From Pontibacter roseus DSM 17521 (GTDB lineage Bacteria; Bacteroidota; Bacteroidia; Cytophagales; Hymenobacteraceae): DNA of 64,000 nt. This document shows positions 9,228 to 18,780 of the stretch, in pieces (the stretch's first letter is position 1; every line of letters starts with the position of its first letter). The stretch spans positions 124,001 through 188,000 of the forward strand of contig NZ_KB890765.1 of NCBI RefSeq assembly GCF_000373265.1. Reading direction: 5' to 3'. Position numbers and translations under genes: made by a program. Below the pieces are notes generated by a model, which was not told the origin of the DNA, ran no database searches, and was given only the letters and a program-made list of their open reading frames with translations.

Positions 9228-10490
9228 TTACTTCTCCGCTAGCAGCTCGTCCATCGTCTTGTTGAAATCCGCTACCCAGTCTTCGTAGTACTTGCCGGTG
9301 CCGGGGCCCGAGAAGCCGGTGTGTATTTTGCGCACTTTGCCCTGGCGGTCGATGAAGACGGTGGTGGGGAAGGAGAGGACGTGGTTGAGGGCAGGCAGCG
9401 CCTTCGCGGCGGCTTCTTTGTCAGCGGGGCCGGCGTAAAGTAGGTCATACCCAATGTCGAAGCGCTCCTGCATCTTCTTCAGGCGAGGCACGGCCTTCTC
9501 GTAGCCATCGGTTCGCTCAAAACCCAGTCCGATAATCTCCAGGCCGCGGTCTTTGTTCTTTGCGTAGTAAGGCGCCAGAAACTGTGTCTCGTCCATGCAG
9601 TTGGGACACCAGGAGCCCAGCAGTTGCACCAGTACCACCTTGCCTTTGTACTTCACATCTGACAGCGATACCTGTTTGCCGTTCACATCCGGGAACGTGA
9701 ATTCCAGCGACTCGTAGCCGGGCTTGAGGAAAGTCAGTTCATTGGCATTGGCCAGTTGGGCGTTCTCGTTGCGGGTGGCGGTCCAGGTTTCATAGTCGTA
9801 CAGACCTGCGAAGTACTCGCCTTTCAGCTTGCCTTCTCCGGCGGGTGTGGCCGTGAACAGGTAGTCGTGGTTGCCATCGAAGGTGGACAGCTTCAGCTGC
9901 TCGCCCTCCACTTGCCCCTCCAGGTAGCGGTAGTCGCCGGTCTCGGTGATGAAGGTGCCGGTCACGTAGTTATCCTTCTGCTCAAACACGCCAATGGCTG
10001 GGTAGGTTTTGCCGTCTTTCTTGGTGAACACCACTTCCCACTTGCCGGTATAGTCCTGCGTGGCCGGGGCCGGGTTCTCCGCAAAGCGGTTCGTCTTGCC
10101 ATGCTCTGCCGTAAAAGGTACCGAGTAGCGCTTGGAGAGGTCGTTGCGTGTGAAGCGTCCGGCCATCTTGTCGTCGTCTACTTTGGCTATCAAATCGGCA
10201 TCGAAGATGTGCAGCCGGATTTTGAGCGAGTCGCCCTCGGTCTGGATGTCATCCACCAGGATGCGCTCCTCAGCGTTAATCAGGTATAGCACGGTGCTGT
10301 CGTTCCGCTGCACAGCCTCCATCAGGAAGGGAATTTCCTGCCCCTGGGCCTGCAGCACGACGCGCCATGGGCCGGGCTTCAGTGTGTTGTCTGTCGATGT
10401 CATAGAATTACAAGAGGTTAGGAGCTGTGTCAGGGAGAGGGCCAACAACAAAATCAGCCGGATTGGGGTATTAAAATAGGTGTGTCTCAT
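9228..10490 (-). CDS. TlpA-like thioredoxin-fold lipoprotein
   Basis: The 420-aa protein has a lipoprotein signal with the lipid Cys at residue 27 (LLTSC). Residues 40-245 are beta-rich with lipocalin-like strands and contain two related stretches (TGKWEVVFTKKDGKTYP and GPWRVVLQAQGQ). Residues 255-420 are a TlpA/ResA-type thioredoxin domain with the redox pair C295-P-N-C298 in LGSWCPNCMDET. Such proteins reduce or shuttle disulfides in the periplasm, often for cytochrome c maturation. The two-domain build is common in Bacteroidota. It shares a 168-base divergent spacer with aconitase. Confidence 0.88.
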   Translation of the reverse strand: MRHTYFNTPIRLILLLALSLTQLLTSCNSMTSTDNTLKPGPWRVVLQAQGQEIPFLMEAVQRNDSTVLYLINAEERILVDDIQTEGDSLKIRLHIFDADLIAKVDDDKMAGRFTRNDLSKRYSVPFTAEHGKTNRFAENPAPATQDYTGKWEVVFTKKDGKTYPAIGVFEQKDNYVTGTFITETGDYRYLEGQVEGEQLKLSTFDGNHDYLFTATPAGEGKLKGEYFAGLYDYETWTATRNENAQLANANELTFLKPGYESLEFTFPDVNGKQVSLSDVKYKGKVVLVQLLGSWCPNCMDETQFLAPYYAKNKDRGLEIIGLGFERTDGYEKAVPRLKKMQERFDIGYDLLYAGPADKEAAAKALPALNHVLSFPTTVFIDRQGKVRKIHTGFSGPGTGKYYEDWVADFNKTMDELLAEK

Positions 10491-10581
10491 GCGGCAAAAT
10501 TACAACAAGGATTTCTGAAAAGCGAAATACGCAGGCATAAGCTCTAAATGCCGCAGATTCGTTATATTCATGGAGGCTAAT

Positions 10582-10614
10582 GTTGTGCAAAAACCTGCAT
10601 ATTTCGTACATTTG
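10582..10614 (+). promoter_or_regulatory. Candidate Bacteroidota promoter of the aconitase gene
   Basis: TACATTTG at 10607-10614 matches the -7 consensus TAnnTTTG exactly. GTTG at 10582-10585 is a three-of-four match to the -33 TTTG with a 21-base spacer. The predicted start of RNA leaves a leader of about 40 bases before the ATG at 10659. Confidence 0.6.
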
Positions 10615-10658
10615 TAAACTTCACAAGGAAGCATTAAAATTCTAACAATAGCAAAACT

Positions 10659-12938
10659 ATGGCATTTGATTTAGGAATGATCAAGGCAGTTTATGCCGGA
10701 ATGGCCGAGCGCGTGAACGCTGCCCGTAACGCAGTGGGAAGACCGCTCACCCTGACAGAAAAAATCCTGTACGCTCACCTTTACGATGGAAACGCGACGC
10801 AGTCATTTGAGCGTGGCAAGACCTACGTGGATTTTGCGCCGGACAGGGTAGCCATGCAGGACGCTACGGCACAGATGGCCTTGCTTCAGTTCATGCAGGC
10901 TGGCAAGCCGCAGGTAGCCGTGCCTTCTACTGTGCATTGCGACCACTTGATTCAGGCCCGTGTGGGTGCTGATCAGGACTTGCAGGACGCCTACAGCGAA
11001 AACAAAGAGGTATACGATTTCCTGGCCTCTGTGTCGAACAAATATGGCATCGGCTTCTGGAAGCCAGGTGCAGGTATTATCCACCAGGTGGTACTGGAGA
11101 ACTACGCCTTCCCAGGCGGTATGATGATTGGCACCGACTCCCACACGCCAAACGCGGGTGGTCTGGGTATGGTGGCCATTGGTGTTGGTGGCGCTGACGC
11201 CGTGGACGTAATGGCCGGCATGGCCTGGGAGCTTAAGTTCCCGAAAGTGATTGGTGTGAAATTGACCGGCAAAATGAACGGCTGGACATCACCAAAAGAC
11301 GTTATCCTGAAAGTGGCCGGCATCCTGACCGTAAAAGGTGGAACAGGCGCTATCGTGGAGTACTTTGGCGACGGTGCTGAGTCCATGTCCTGTACGGGCA
11401 AAGGCACCATCTGTAACATGGGTGCTGAGATTGGCGCGACTACCTCCGTGTTCGCTTATGATGACAGCATGCGCGCTTACCTACGCGCCACTAACCGCGA
11501 CGAAGTGGTGCAGATGGCCGATGACGTAGCGCAGTACCTGCGTGCCGATGACGAGGTATACGCTGACCCGGCTGCGTTCTACGACCAACTGATTGAGATT
11601 GATTTGTCTACACTGGAGCCACACGTGAACGGACCGTTCACACCGGACGCTGCCTGGCCTATCTCGCAGTTCGCCGCTGTTGTGAAAGAGCACAACTGGC
11701 CGTCTAGACTGGAAGTCGGTCTGATTGGTTCTTGCACCAACTCCTCTTACGAAGACCTTACGCGCGCCGCTTCTATTGCAGAGCAGGCAGTAAGCAAAAA
11801 ACTGGTAGCCCAGGCGGAGTTCACTATCACTCCGGGTTCTGAAATGGTGCGCTATACCACGGCCCGCGACGGCTTGTTAGATACTTTCGCGCAGATGGGT
11901 GGTGTGGTGCTGGCAAATGCCTGCGGTCCTTGCATCGGACAATGGGCCCGTCATACGGACGACCCTTCCCGCAAGAACTCTATCATCACCTCCTTCAACC
12001 GTAACTTCGCCAAGCGTAACGACGGCAACCCGAACACACACGCGTTCGTGGCTTCGCCTGAAATCGTGACGGCGTTCGCCATTGCCGGTGACTTGACGTT
12101 TAACCCCCTGACTGACACCCTGACCAACGAAGACGGACAGCAGGTGATGCTGGACGAGCCAAGAGGCATTGAACTTCCTCCACAAGGCTTTGCCGTGGAA
12201 GACGCGGGTTACGTGGCCCCTGCCGAGGACGGAAGCACCGTGGAAGTGGTGGTAGACCCTAAGTCTGACCGTCTGCAACTGCTGGAAGGCTTCAAGCCAT
12301 GGGAAGGCACTGACCTGAAAGGTCTGAAACTGCTCATCAAGGCGCAAGGCAAGTGCACGACCGACCACATCTCGATGGCTGGTCCGTGGTTGAAGTACCG
12401 TGGTCACCTGGACAACATCTCCAACAACATGCTGATTGGCGCGATTAACGCCTACAACGGTGAAGCCAACAAGGTATACAACGACATGACACGTGGTTAC
12501 GACACCGTGCCTGCCACTGCCCGTACCTACAAAGCGGCCGGAATCGGCACAGTAGTAGTCGGTGACGAGAACTACGGTGAAGGCTCTTCCCGTGAGCACG
12601 CTGCCATGGAGCCGCGTTTCCTGGGAGTTCGGGCTGTTATCGTGAAGTCATTCGCGCGTATCCACGAAACCAACCTGAAGAAGCAAGGTATGCTGGCGCT
12701 TACTTTCGTCAACAAAGCCGACTACGACCTGGTAGAGGAAAGAGACACTATCGACATTTTGGGTCTGGAGAACTTCACGCCGGGTCAGCCACTGAAAGTG
12801 GTACTGACGCACAAAGACGGTTCTCAGGATGCCTTCATGGTAAACCATACCTACAACGAAGGACAGATTGAGTGGTTCAAGGCGGGCTCAGCCCTTAACT
12901 TGATTCGCTTGAACCAGAAGCAGTCTACCAAGGCTTAG
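10659..12938 (+). CDS. acnA: Aconitate hydratase, mitochondrial type
   Basis: Aconitase isomerises citrate to isocitrate in the TCA cycle using a [4Fe-4S] cluster. The 759-aa length and overall sequence fit the mitochondrial-type aconitase found in many Bacteroidota. The cluster ligands are visible as Cys359 ([11 protein letters not shown]), Cys422 and Cys425 ([10 protein letters not shown]). The C-terminal swivel domain carries [17 protein letters not shown]. The start [15 protein letters not shown] is the family start. Codon choice is strongly biased and the GGTATA motif is sparse here, as expected for a highly expressed gene. acn is an equally used symbol. Confidence 0.97.
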   Translation: MAFDLGMIKAVYAGMAERVNAARNAVGRPLTLTEKILYAHLYDGNATQSFERGKTYVDFAPDRVAMQDATAQMALLQFMQAGKPQVAVPSTVHCDHLIQARVGADQDLQDAYSENKEVYDFLASVSNKYGIGFWKPGAGIIHQVVLENYAFPGGMMIGTDSHTPNAGGLGMVAIGVGGADAVDVMAGMAWELKFPKVIGVKLTGKMNGWTSPKDVILKVAGILTVKGGTGAIVEYFGDGAESMSCTGKGTICNMGAEIGATTSVFAYDDSMRAYLRATNRDEVVQMADDVAQYLRADDEVYADPAAFYDQLIEIDLSTLEPHVNGPFTPDAAWPISQFAAVVKEHNWPSRLEVGLIGSCTNSSYEDLTRAASIAEQAVSKKLVAQAEFTITPGSEMVRYTTARDGLLDTFAQMGGVVLANACGPCIGQWARHTDDPSRKNSIITSFNRNFAKRNDGNPNTHAFVASPEIVTAFAIAGDLTFNPLTDTLTNEDGQQVMLDEPRGIELPPQGFAVEDAGYVAPAEDGSTVEVVVDPKSDRLQLLEGFKPWEGTDLKGLKLLIKAQGKCTTDHISMAGPWLKYRGHLDNISNNMLIGAINAYNGEANKVYNDMTRGYDTVPATARTYKAAGIGTVVVGDENYGEGSSREHAAMEPRFLGVRAVIVKSFARIHETNLKKQGMLALTFVNKADYDLVEERDTIDILGLENFTPGQPLKVVLTHKDGSQDAFMVNHTYNEGQIEWFKAGSALNLIRLNQKQSTKA

Positions 12939-12955
12939 TACTGACTGAATCCCAT

Positions 12956-12999
12956 AAAAAGAATCCCCCTGCTCAGCTCCGAGCAGGGGGATTCTTTTT
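12956..12999. terminator. Bidirectional hairpin terminator
   Basis: A perfect 19-bp stem (AAAAAGAATCCCCCTGCTC and its complement) with a 6-base loop lies between the converging aconitase and subtilase genes. The A and T ends serve either strand. Confidence 0.9.
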
Positions 13000-13045
13000 A
13001 TATAAGAAATTCTATAACCAGGTATAGGCTAAGCTTCTCCAGACA

Positions 13046-16000
13046 CTACTGCCTCATGACAATCACCCGGAGCGTGAGCGTAGTGTCTTTGTAAGTGACC
13101 TGCGTCAGGTATACGCCCTCTGCCATACCTGCCAGGTTGTAGACAGCTTCTTTGTCATTGGAGGAGCGGAGCGGCGGGTATACCACTTTGCCCACGATGT
13201 CGGTCATGCGTAGCTCCGGAAGCAGGTTGGGCTGAGGCAGTGCCACGCGCAGTTCTCCCCGGGTCGGGTTGGGGTATAGCTTGAGCGGTTGTTGCGCCAC
13301 TACCTCTGGCTCTTTGACTTCCAGTACAGTAACCTTTTGTATCATGGAATCTGTGGAGCAGCCATACATGTCCTCCACCGTCAGCTTCACGTCATAGGTG
13401 CCCGGTAGCGAATAGATGTAGTCCGGGTCTTTGACAGTGGAAGTTTCACCGTTGCCGAAATCCCAAATCCAATTTCTGCCGTGCATGCTCTCATTCCGAA
13501 AACGAATGACGTTTCCTGCCAGCAGTTGCTCCGCTGTCTGCGCAATGCTGAACTTAGCCTGGGGAGCGACTGGCACCGTCAGGCGCATGGGCACCAGCGG
13601 GCTTTCAAAAAGAGAATCGGCGTTGCTCACATAAACTACGGTGCTTTGGCTAAGTAAGGGTATCTCTAGGTTGGCACCAGAGGAGAGCAGCGATACCCTG
13701 GCTTCATCTGCGTAGAAGTTGAACCGGCTTCCACCAGTGGGGTTGAGGGTAAGGGCAGTGCCGGCACAGAGGGTATCTTGATAAGCTAACGGAGCAGGCC
13801 CTGACTTCATGCGCTGGTACCGCTGCTGCGCAGCTTCGGCATGCTTTTTCAAATCCTCCAGGTCATCACCGGCTACTACCGCGAAAGCCACTATGCGCGT
13901 GGCACCCGGTGCCAGCTTCTGATGCGAAGTTCCTACTACATGGGATACGTCGTTGCCACTTCCCGCACCCTTTGCCCGCTTGCGCGCTACACCACCCGAC
14001 AAAGCCCTATGTTTTTCCTGCGCGCTGAAGCCATCGGCAATAGAGAAAGTAGAAGAGCCGCCGGCCAAGTTGTCAATGGCATAATAAGCCGGGTCGGTGT
14101 GATTGAGTAGCTTAATACCGGCATAAGGCAGGGTATAGCTCAGGTTGTACACATAGCCCAGCCTGCTTTCCTCGTCCCAGTCTGCCACGTTGGTATAGGC
14201 GTCGCCGATGTTCCAATCGGAGAAGAGGCCGGTGTAGACGGATGCCAGCGTGTCTTCGGTGATGTTCTCTACCGTATATTCCAGGATGACATAGTCGGCG
14301 TCAGCTTCATTTGCCCACGCCATACCCCTATACCTGACCTGCACCCCCGCCTGGTCCGAATTAGGATATTTGTCCCGCATGACGCCTTTGATTTCCTGGT
14401 CGGCTAGTGCGGTGTTGTAGTGCATCCGGGTGGATTTTACGATGTCAAAGTCTTTGTCCGTTTGCCAACTGGCATTGCGCACATTATCCGACACACGGGT
14501 AGGAGACGTCGCTACTAATAACCCCCCTTCAAAAATCAAAGAGTTGCTTCCTTTGTAGCGCACCCCCATACCTTGGTTGAAGTTGAAGGCATTGTAGCCA
14601 ATGTTACCTTGGCTGTTGAGCGTGATGTGCAGGTTGTTTGCGTTGAGTGTGATGTGGTCAGGGTTGACATGAAGGTTAAAATATTGGAAATCTTTAAAGT
14701 CCCCATCTTCAAAACCAAGCCTGAAGGCCACCAACTCATTGAGGGGAGCATCTGCCGAGACAACAAATTTAAATGGTTTGCTGGCGTTGCCGGTGGAGGC
14801 GAGCGTGGCCATACTCCCTACCGCGAAATCATCCTCCAGTATGCGGACATAGGGAGAATTACTGGTCAGCTTCAGCTGCAGGTCGCTGGTAGGGTCCAGG
14901 TAATTTGTGAGGCTGATGTATACGAGCATCGTGTCGCCCACCTGCGCCACTCTGCCATCTGCCAAGGTAAAAGAGGTGCAGCGAACGGCTTTCACATGGG
15001 TTTCTTTGATGGCACGCTTTACGTTCAGCCGGCCTTTTCCCAGCATTTCCAGATACGGTTCGTTGCCAGGCAGGTGGTAAATGTCATCGGCGGTGGAGCG
15101 TAGGCGCTCCATCACCTGCTGCGCATTCAGGTAAGGGTGCTTGGAACGAACTAAGGCAGCGGCCCCGGCTACCATAGGCGAGGCATAGGAGGTGCCGTAG
15201 CCTCCACCATAAGCAGCGTCATTATTCATAGTGGTCGTACGCACGTTTGAACTTGGTGCGCTGATGTCTATTTTGTAGCTCCAAGTCTGGCCACTGGTTT
15301 TTACATCTCTATTTATACCTCCGACGGATAGGACGTTATAATAAGCGGCAGGATAAATGTCAACGTTCGCATTTGTATTTCCACCGGCGGCCACAATCAC
15401 TGCGTCTTTCTCAAGAACGGCATAGTTGATGATGTCCTGCTCATACTGCGAAGAGCCCTCCCCGCCCCACGACAGGTTGATGATGCTACAACCTTTATCG
15501 GCGGCGTGCACAATGGCCTCATAGCCCCCGAAACCGCCCGTCTGAGTGGAGGGGAAGACCTTAAGCAGAAGCATCTTAGAATTAAAACCAACACTGGCTA
15601 TACCTATACCATTGTCTGAATCGCCTCCTGCAAGACCTGCTACTCCTACCCCATGACCCTTGTATGGAGAATCATCATCTGGGTTGTTGTCCTTGTCTGC
15701 AAAGTCCCAACCCTGAAAGTTGTCTATCAGTCCATCGCCGTCGTTGTCTATGCCATCTACGGGGTCATCGTAGTTATACTTGATTTGGTTTTTGATATCT
15801 TCGTGGGTCAGCCTGAAGCCGGTGTCCAACACGCCTATCACAATGTTGGTGTCTCCCTTTTCCTCGGCCCAGGCGCCGTAGGCCTGAATCAGTTTCAGGT
15901 AGCCCTGCGTGGTTTTGGTGGAGTCGGAGGCGGGGTCGTTGGGTTGGTAGAGCGGGACCCGCTGGTACAGCGGCTCCACGTAAGCCACCATACCGGTCGC

Positions 16001-16363
16001 CAAAAGAGAGCGCTGCACCTCTACAAAGCTTTGACCCGGCTTGTAAGTCATTTCGTAAATGAGGGAGAGGTCCACGCCGCTTTTGCGCGCATTTGGAGCC
16101 GGGGTTTTGTCAGGGAATTTCTGTTGCACGGCAGTAGCGCCCACTTGCTGCAGCGCGGACTGCAGCAGCGCCTGGTTGCCATGGGCAAGGCGCAACTGGC
16201 TGCTTTGGGGTGCCTTCAACTTATAGATTACCGTATGGGGCTTGGTGGTGGCACCCGACGCGTTGCTAGTCGGTTGGCCCTGTGCCGAGAAAGCGGGTAC
16301 CGTGAGAAGGAGAATCAGAAAGCTTGTAATACAGTGTATGAGCACTGGCCAACGGGTAGTCAT
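13046..16363 (-). CDS. Secreted S8 (subtilisin-like) serine protease with PKD domain and T9SS sorting tail
   Basis: I start at the ATG at 16363 (MTTRWPVLIHCITSFLILLL), which gives a clean signal peptide and 1105 aa. The longer frame adds 30 unlikely residues. The catalytic triad is Asp180 (GVLDTGF), His237 (GHGVGVAG) and Ser392 (GTSYASPM), with the oxyanion Asn near 329 (VAAGGN). An insert of EF-hand-like repeats (DGIDNDGDGLIDN) follows the Asp. After a long beta-rich middle part come an Ig-like segment, a PKD domain (IWDFGNGETS) and a C-terminal type A sorting domain (LKLYPNPTRGEL). Proteins with this tail cross the outer membrane through the type IX system and are often surface-attached. 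The role is probably extracellular protein breakdown. Confidence 0.92.
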   Translation of the reverse strand: MTTRWPVLIHCITSFLILLLTVPAFSAQGQPTSNASGATTKPHTVIYKLKAPQSSQLRLAHGNQALLQSALQQVGATAVQQKFPDKTPAPNARKSGVDLSLIYEMTYKPGQSFVEVQRSLLATGMVAYVEPLYQRVPLYQPNDPASDSTKTTQGYLKLIQAYGAWAEEKGDTNIVIGVLDTGFRLTHEDIKNQIKYNYDDPVDGIDNDGDGLIDNFQGWDFADKDNNPDDDSPYKGHGVGVAGLAGGDSDNGIGIASVGFNSKMLLLKVFPSTQTGGFGGYEAIVHAADKGCSIINLSWGGEGSSQYEQDIINYAVLEKDAVIVAAGGNTNANVDIYPAAYYNVLSVGGINRDVKTSGQTWSYKIDISAPSSNVRTTTMNNDAAYGGGYGTSYASPMVAGAAALVRSKHPYLNAQQVMERLRSTADDIYHLPGNEPYLEMLGKGRLNVKRAIKETHVKAVRCTSFTLADGRVAQVGDTMLVYISLTNYLDPTSDLQLKLTSNSPYVRILEDDFAVGSMATLASTGNASKPFKFVVSADAPLNELVAFRLGFEDGDFKDFQYFNLHVNPDHITLNANNLHITLNSQGNIGYNAFNFNQGMGVRYKGSNSLIFEGGLLVATSPTRVSDNVRNASWQTDKDFDIVKSTRMHYNTALADQEIKGVMRDKYPNSDQAGVQVRYRGMAWANEADADYVILEYTVENITEDTLASVYTGLFSDWNIGDAYTNVADWDEESRLGYVYNLSYTLPYAGIKLLNHTDPAYYAIDNLAGGSSTFSIADGFSAQEKHRALSGGVARKRAKGAGSGNDVSHVVGTSHQKLAPGATRIVAFAVVAGDDLEDLKKHAEAAQQRYQRMKSGPAPLAYQDTLCAGTALTLNPTGGSRFNFYADEARVSLLSSGANLEIPLLSQSTVVYVSNADSLFESPLVPMRLTVPVAPQAKFSIAQTAEQLLAGNVIRFRNESMHGRNWIWDFGNGETSTVKDPDYIYSLPGTYDVKLTVEDMYGCSTDSMIQKVTVLEVKEPEVVAQQPLKLYPNPTRGELRVALPQPNLLPELRMTDIVGKVVYPPLRSSNDKEAVYNLAGMAEGVYLTQVTYKDTTLTLRVIVMRQ

Positions 16364-16537
16364 TGTATCATATTCAAAAATCGGTAAATGGGGAGACTCC
16401 TGTGGTGCGGCAGGAAGCCTAGGTATAGCACATAGAGTGTGGGGAATTTTCAAAGCCTTCCGCGCTTATCAAAAAAATACGTAACTTTCCAACAAATGAT
16501 TCTAATATATGTGTTTAATTATATAAAAATAAATACT

Positions 16538-18211
16538 ATGATATCAGATTTGAAAAATAAACACCTTTCCACCATAGAAACAGCCGTGAAGGCGCTGCAC
16601 ACGCGCGGTTTTTTCGCCCAGTACCCGGAGAACCCCATGCCCGACATCTACGGCGAAAATGCTGACAAAGAAGGGCGTGACAAGTATAAAGCCATGCTCA
16701 ACAAAAACTTTGAGGAGTTGCAGCAGGAGAACCCGGAGGCTTGGGTAGGGCAGGAGGAAACGCCCTATGAGCAGCAGCCGCTGGGGGTTAAATATCCCTA
16801 TTTCAGCGTGGAGACGCTGGTGTCACGTGCCGATGAGGCCTTCCACCAGTGGCGCAAAGTGAAGCCGGCGGAGCGTGCCGCCCTGCTGGTGGAGTCGCTG
16901 GAGCGCATGAAGGAACGCTTTTTTGAGATTGCCTACGCTACCATGCACACCACCGGGCAGGCGTACATGATGTCATTCCAGGCATCTGGTCCGCATGCCG
17001 CTGACCGTGCCTTGGAGGCCATCGCGGCTGGCTACGAAGAGCAGACCCGCTTTCCGGAGCACATGGAGTGGGAGAAGCCTATGGGCAAGTATACCCTCAA
17101 ACTGAACAAGACCTGGCGTGCTGTTCCCAAAGGTATCGGTATCGTGATTGGCTGCTCCACTTTCCCAACTTGGAACACGGTGCCGGGTATGTATGCAAGC
17201 CTTGTTACGGGCAACCCGGTTATCATCAAACCACACCCGAAAGCAGTGCTGCCGATTGCCCTTGTGGTGGCGGAAGTACAGAAGGTGCTGGTGGAGAGCG
17301 GCCTGAGCCCCTACATCTGCCAACTGGCCGTGGACGCCGATGACCACCTGATTACGAAGGAGCTGGCCGAGCATCCGAAGGTGAAACTAATCGACTATAC
17401 CGGTGGCAATGAGTTTGGTAACTACGTGGAGAGCCTGCCTGGTAAAATTACCTTCACTGAGAAAACCGGTGTGAACTCCATCATCATCGACTCAGTGCAG
17501 GACCTGGACAAGGTGGCGCAGAACCTGGCTTTCTCCCTGAGCCTGTACTCCGGGCAGATGTGTACGGCTCCGCAGAACATTTACGTGCCGGAAGGCGGCG
17601 TGAAGGTGGGCGACGAAGTGGTGCCTTTCGAGGAAGTGGCCAGGAAACTGGCTGATGCCGTGACTGGTCTGGTGAACAACCCGAAGGCGGGTCCACACAT
17701 ACTGGGTGCCATCCAGAACCCTGCCACGGCGGAACGCGTGAAAGAAGCGGCTTCCGTGAAAGGAAAGGAGTTACTGACAACCTGCGACTTCAGCAACCCG
17801 ATGTTCGCCAACGCCCGCACCTGTACGCCTGTGCTATATGAGGTAGACGCAACGGAGAAGGAGAGCTTCAGCCGTGAACTGTTCGGCCCAATCGCACTCG
17901 TCATCAAGACAAAAAACACGGACCAGTCCATCGCAATAGCGAAGGAGATGGCCATGAACTATGGAGCGATTTCGTGCGGCGCTTATACCACTGACGAGGA
18001 AACGAAGGAGAAGATAATGGATGAGATGGGGCTGGCAGGTACGCCGGTGAGCTTCAACCTGACGGGCGGTATCTATGTGAACCAGAACGCGGCTTTCTCT
18101 GACTTCCACGTGACGGGCGGCAACCCGGCGGGCAATGCTTCCTTCACCAATCCGGAATTTGTCATCAAGCGCTTTACCTGGGTGGGCTTCCGCGAGCCGG
18201 TTGCCAGCTAA
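16538..18211 (+). CDS. paaN: PaaN-type aldehyde dehydrogenase (phenylacetate degradation, stand-alone form)
   Basis: The 557-aa protein resembles the PaaN2 class of aldehyde dehydrogenases, longer than normal ALDHs because of an N-terminal extension (HLSTIETAVKALHTRGFF). The catalytic Cys342 lies in SLYSGQMCTAPQNIYVP, with the substrate channel residues in GGNEFGNY. In phenylacetate degradation the enzyme oxidises the semialdehyde formed after ring opening to the CoA-linked intermediate. Here no hydratase domain is fused and no other paa genes are nearby. I start at the ATG at 16538 (MISDLKNKHLS), since the family begins there and the upstream extension is AT-rich non-coding sequence. Confidence 0.8.
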   Translation: MISDLKNKHLSTIETAVKALHTRGFFAQYPENPMPDIYGENADKEGRDKYKAMLNKNFEELQQENPEAWVGQEETPYEQQPLGVKYPYFSVETLVSRADEAFHQWRKVKPAERAALLVESLERMKERFFEIAYATMHTTGQAYMMSFQASGPHAADRALEAIAAGYEEQTRFPEHMEWEKPMGKYTLKLNKTWRAVPKGIGIVIGCSTFPTWNTVPGMYASLVTGNPVIIKPHPKAVLPIALVVAEVQKVLVESGLSPYICQLAVDADDHLITKELAEHPKVKLIDYTGGNEFGNYVESLPGKITFTEKTGVNSIIIDSVQDLDKVAQNLAFSLSLYSGQMCTAPQNIYVPEGGVKVGDEVVPFEEVARKLADAVTGLVNNPKAGPHILGAIQNPATAERVKEAASVKGKELLTTCDFSNPMFANARTCTPVLYEVDATEKESFSRELFGPIALVIKTKNTDQSIAIAKEMAMNYGAISCGAYTTDEETKEKIMDEMGLAGTPVSFNLTGGIYVNQNAAFSDFHVTGGNPAGNASFTNPEFVIKRFTWVGFREPVAS

Positions 18212-18231
18212 GGCAGGTATAGCGATAGCAC

Positions 18232-18267
18232 AAAAAGCCCCGGCACCTGAAGGTGCCGGGGCTTTTT
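18232..18267. terminator. Bidirectional hairpin terminator
   Basis: A perfect 17-bp stem (AAAAAGCCCCGGCACCT and its complement) with a 2-base loop abuts the stop codon of the converging small gene at 18268. Confidence 0.9.
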
Positions 18268-18564
18268 CTATTTGAACAGGTTCTCCATGTCGTTTTTGAG
18301 GTTGTCCAGGCCGTCTTTAAGGCCCTGCCATTTGCTTTGGCTGTCTTCCTGGTCACCGAACTTCTGGGCAATCAGTTCGCGCTTGGCCTCCAGTGCCGCG
18401 ATGTGCTCGTGGTAGGTATGGTTGGAGTCCGAGGCGGTGGCGTTCACGCGCCCCTTCAGTATCTTGATTTTGCTGTCCAGTTCATCCAAGCTCTGCTGTA
18501 TCTCCTCACGCGACAGATGCTTCGGGGCTCGCATGTTTTCAGGTTTCAGATTATATGTATCCAT
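18268..18564 (-). CDS. Small coiled-coil protein, sll1863-like stress protein
   Basis: The 98-aa soluble protein is mostly charged helix: REEIQQSLDELDSKIKILKG (residues 19-38), a HTYHEHIAALEAKRELIAQK helix (near 49-68) and the C-terminal LKDGLDNLKNDMENLFK. Heptad spacing of Leu and Ile suggests a coiled coil. It resembles the Bacteroidota proteins that are labelled sll1863 family stress response protein, a call I make from memory of their sequence style. Its function is not established. Confidence 0.6.
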   Translation of the reverse strand: MDTYNLKPENMRAPKHLSREEIQQSLDELDSKIKILKGRVNATASDSNHTYHEHIAALEAKRELIAQKFGDQEDSQSKWQGLKDGLDNLKNDMENLFK

Positions 18565-18687
18565 ATCTTCTTGTTTTTAGCTGTGTCATCCTGTGTTGCC
18601 AGGTATGGCAATCTCCTCTAAATACTCCCAAACAGACAAAAAGGATGTACAGAGGCTGCTCTAGCGGACTTTTAAAACAGTTATTGG

Positions 18688-18714
18688 AACTATTTAGAAA
18701 AAATCTAAATAGTT
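18688..18714. promoter_or_regulatory. Palindromic operator candidate 1 upstream of the TonB receptor
   Basis: AACTATTTAGA and its exact complement are separated by five A residues, giving 11-bp perfect arms. It ends one base before the -33 box. The core TTTAGA-N5-TCTAAA recalls operators of iron-responsive repressors (DtxR/IdeR or Fur type), which fits the gene it precedes. The regulator is inferred. Confidence 0.7.
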
Positions 18715-18715
18715 G

Positions 18716-18746
18716 TTTGGCCTTATCGGTCTGGTCACTACTTTTG
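18716..18746 (+). promoter_or_regulatory. Promoter of the TonB siderophore receptor
   Basis: TTTG at 18716-18719 and TACTTTTG at 18739-18746 match the Bacteroidota -33 and -7 boxes exactly, with a 19-base spacer. The predicted start of RNA is near 18752, about 28 bases before the ATG. Confidence 0.8.
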
Positions 18747-18752
18747 CAGCAT

Positions 18753-18771
18753 AATTAGAATTAATCTAAAT
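18753..18771. promoter_or_regulatory. Palindromic operator candidate 2 at the transcription start
   Basis: TTAGA-ATTAA-TCTAA with an outer A/T pair at 18753 and 18771 repeats the core of operator 1 with the same five-base spacer. Lying over the predicted start site, it would block transcription when bound. Confidence 0.65.
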
Positions 18772-18780
18772 AAAAAATAT

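Noticed and set aside
10495..10502. Minus-strand -7 box TAATTTTG directly before the TlpA-like gene
   Set aside because: It would give a leaderless transcript, and the -33 partner is only three of four. It is probably chance.
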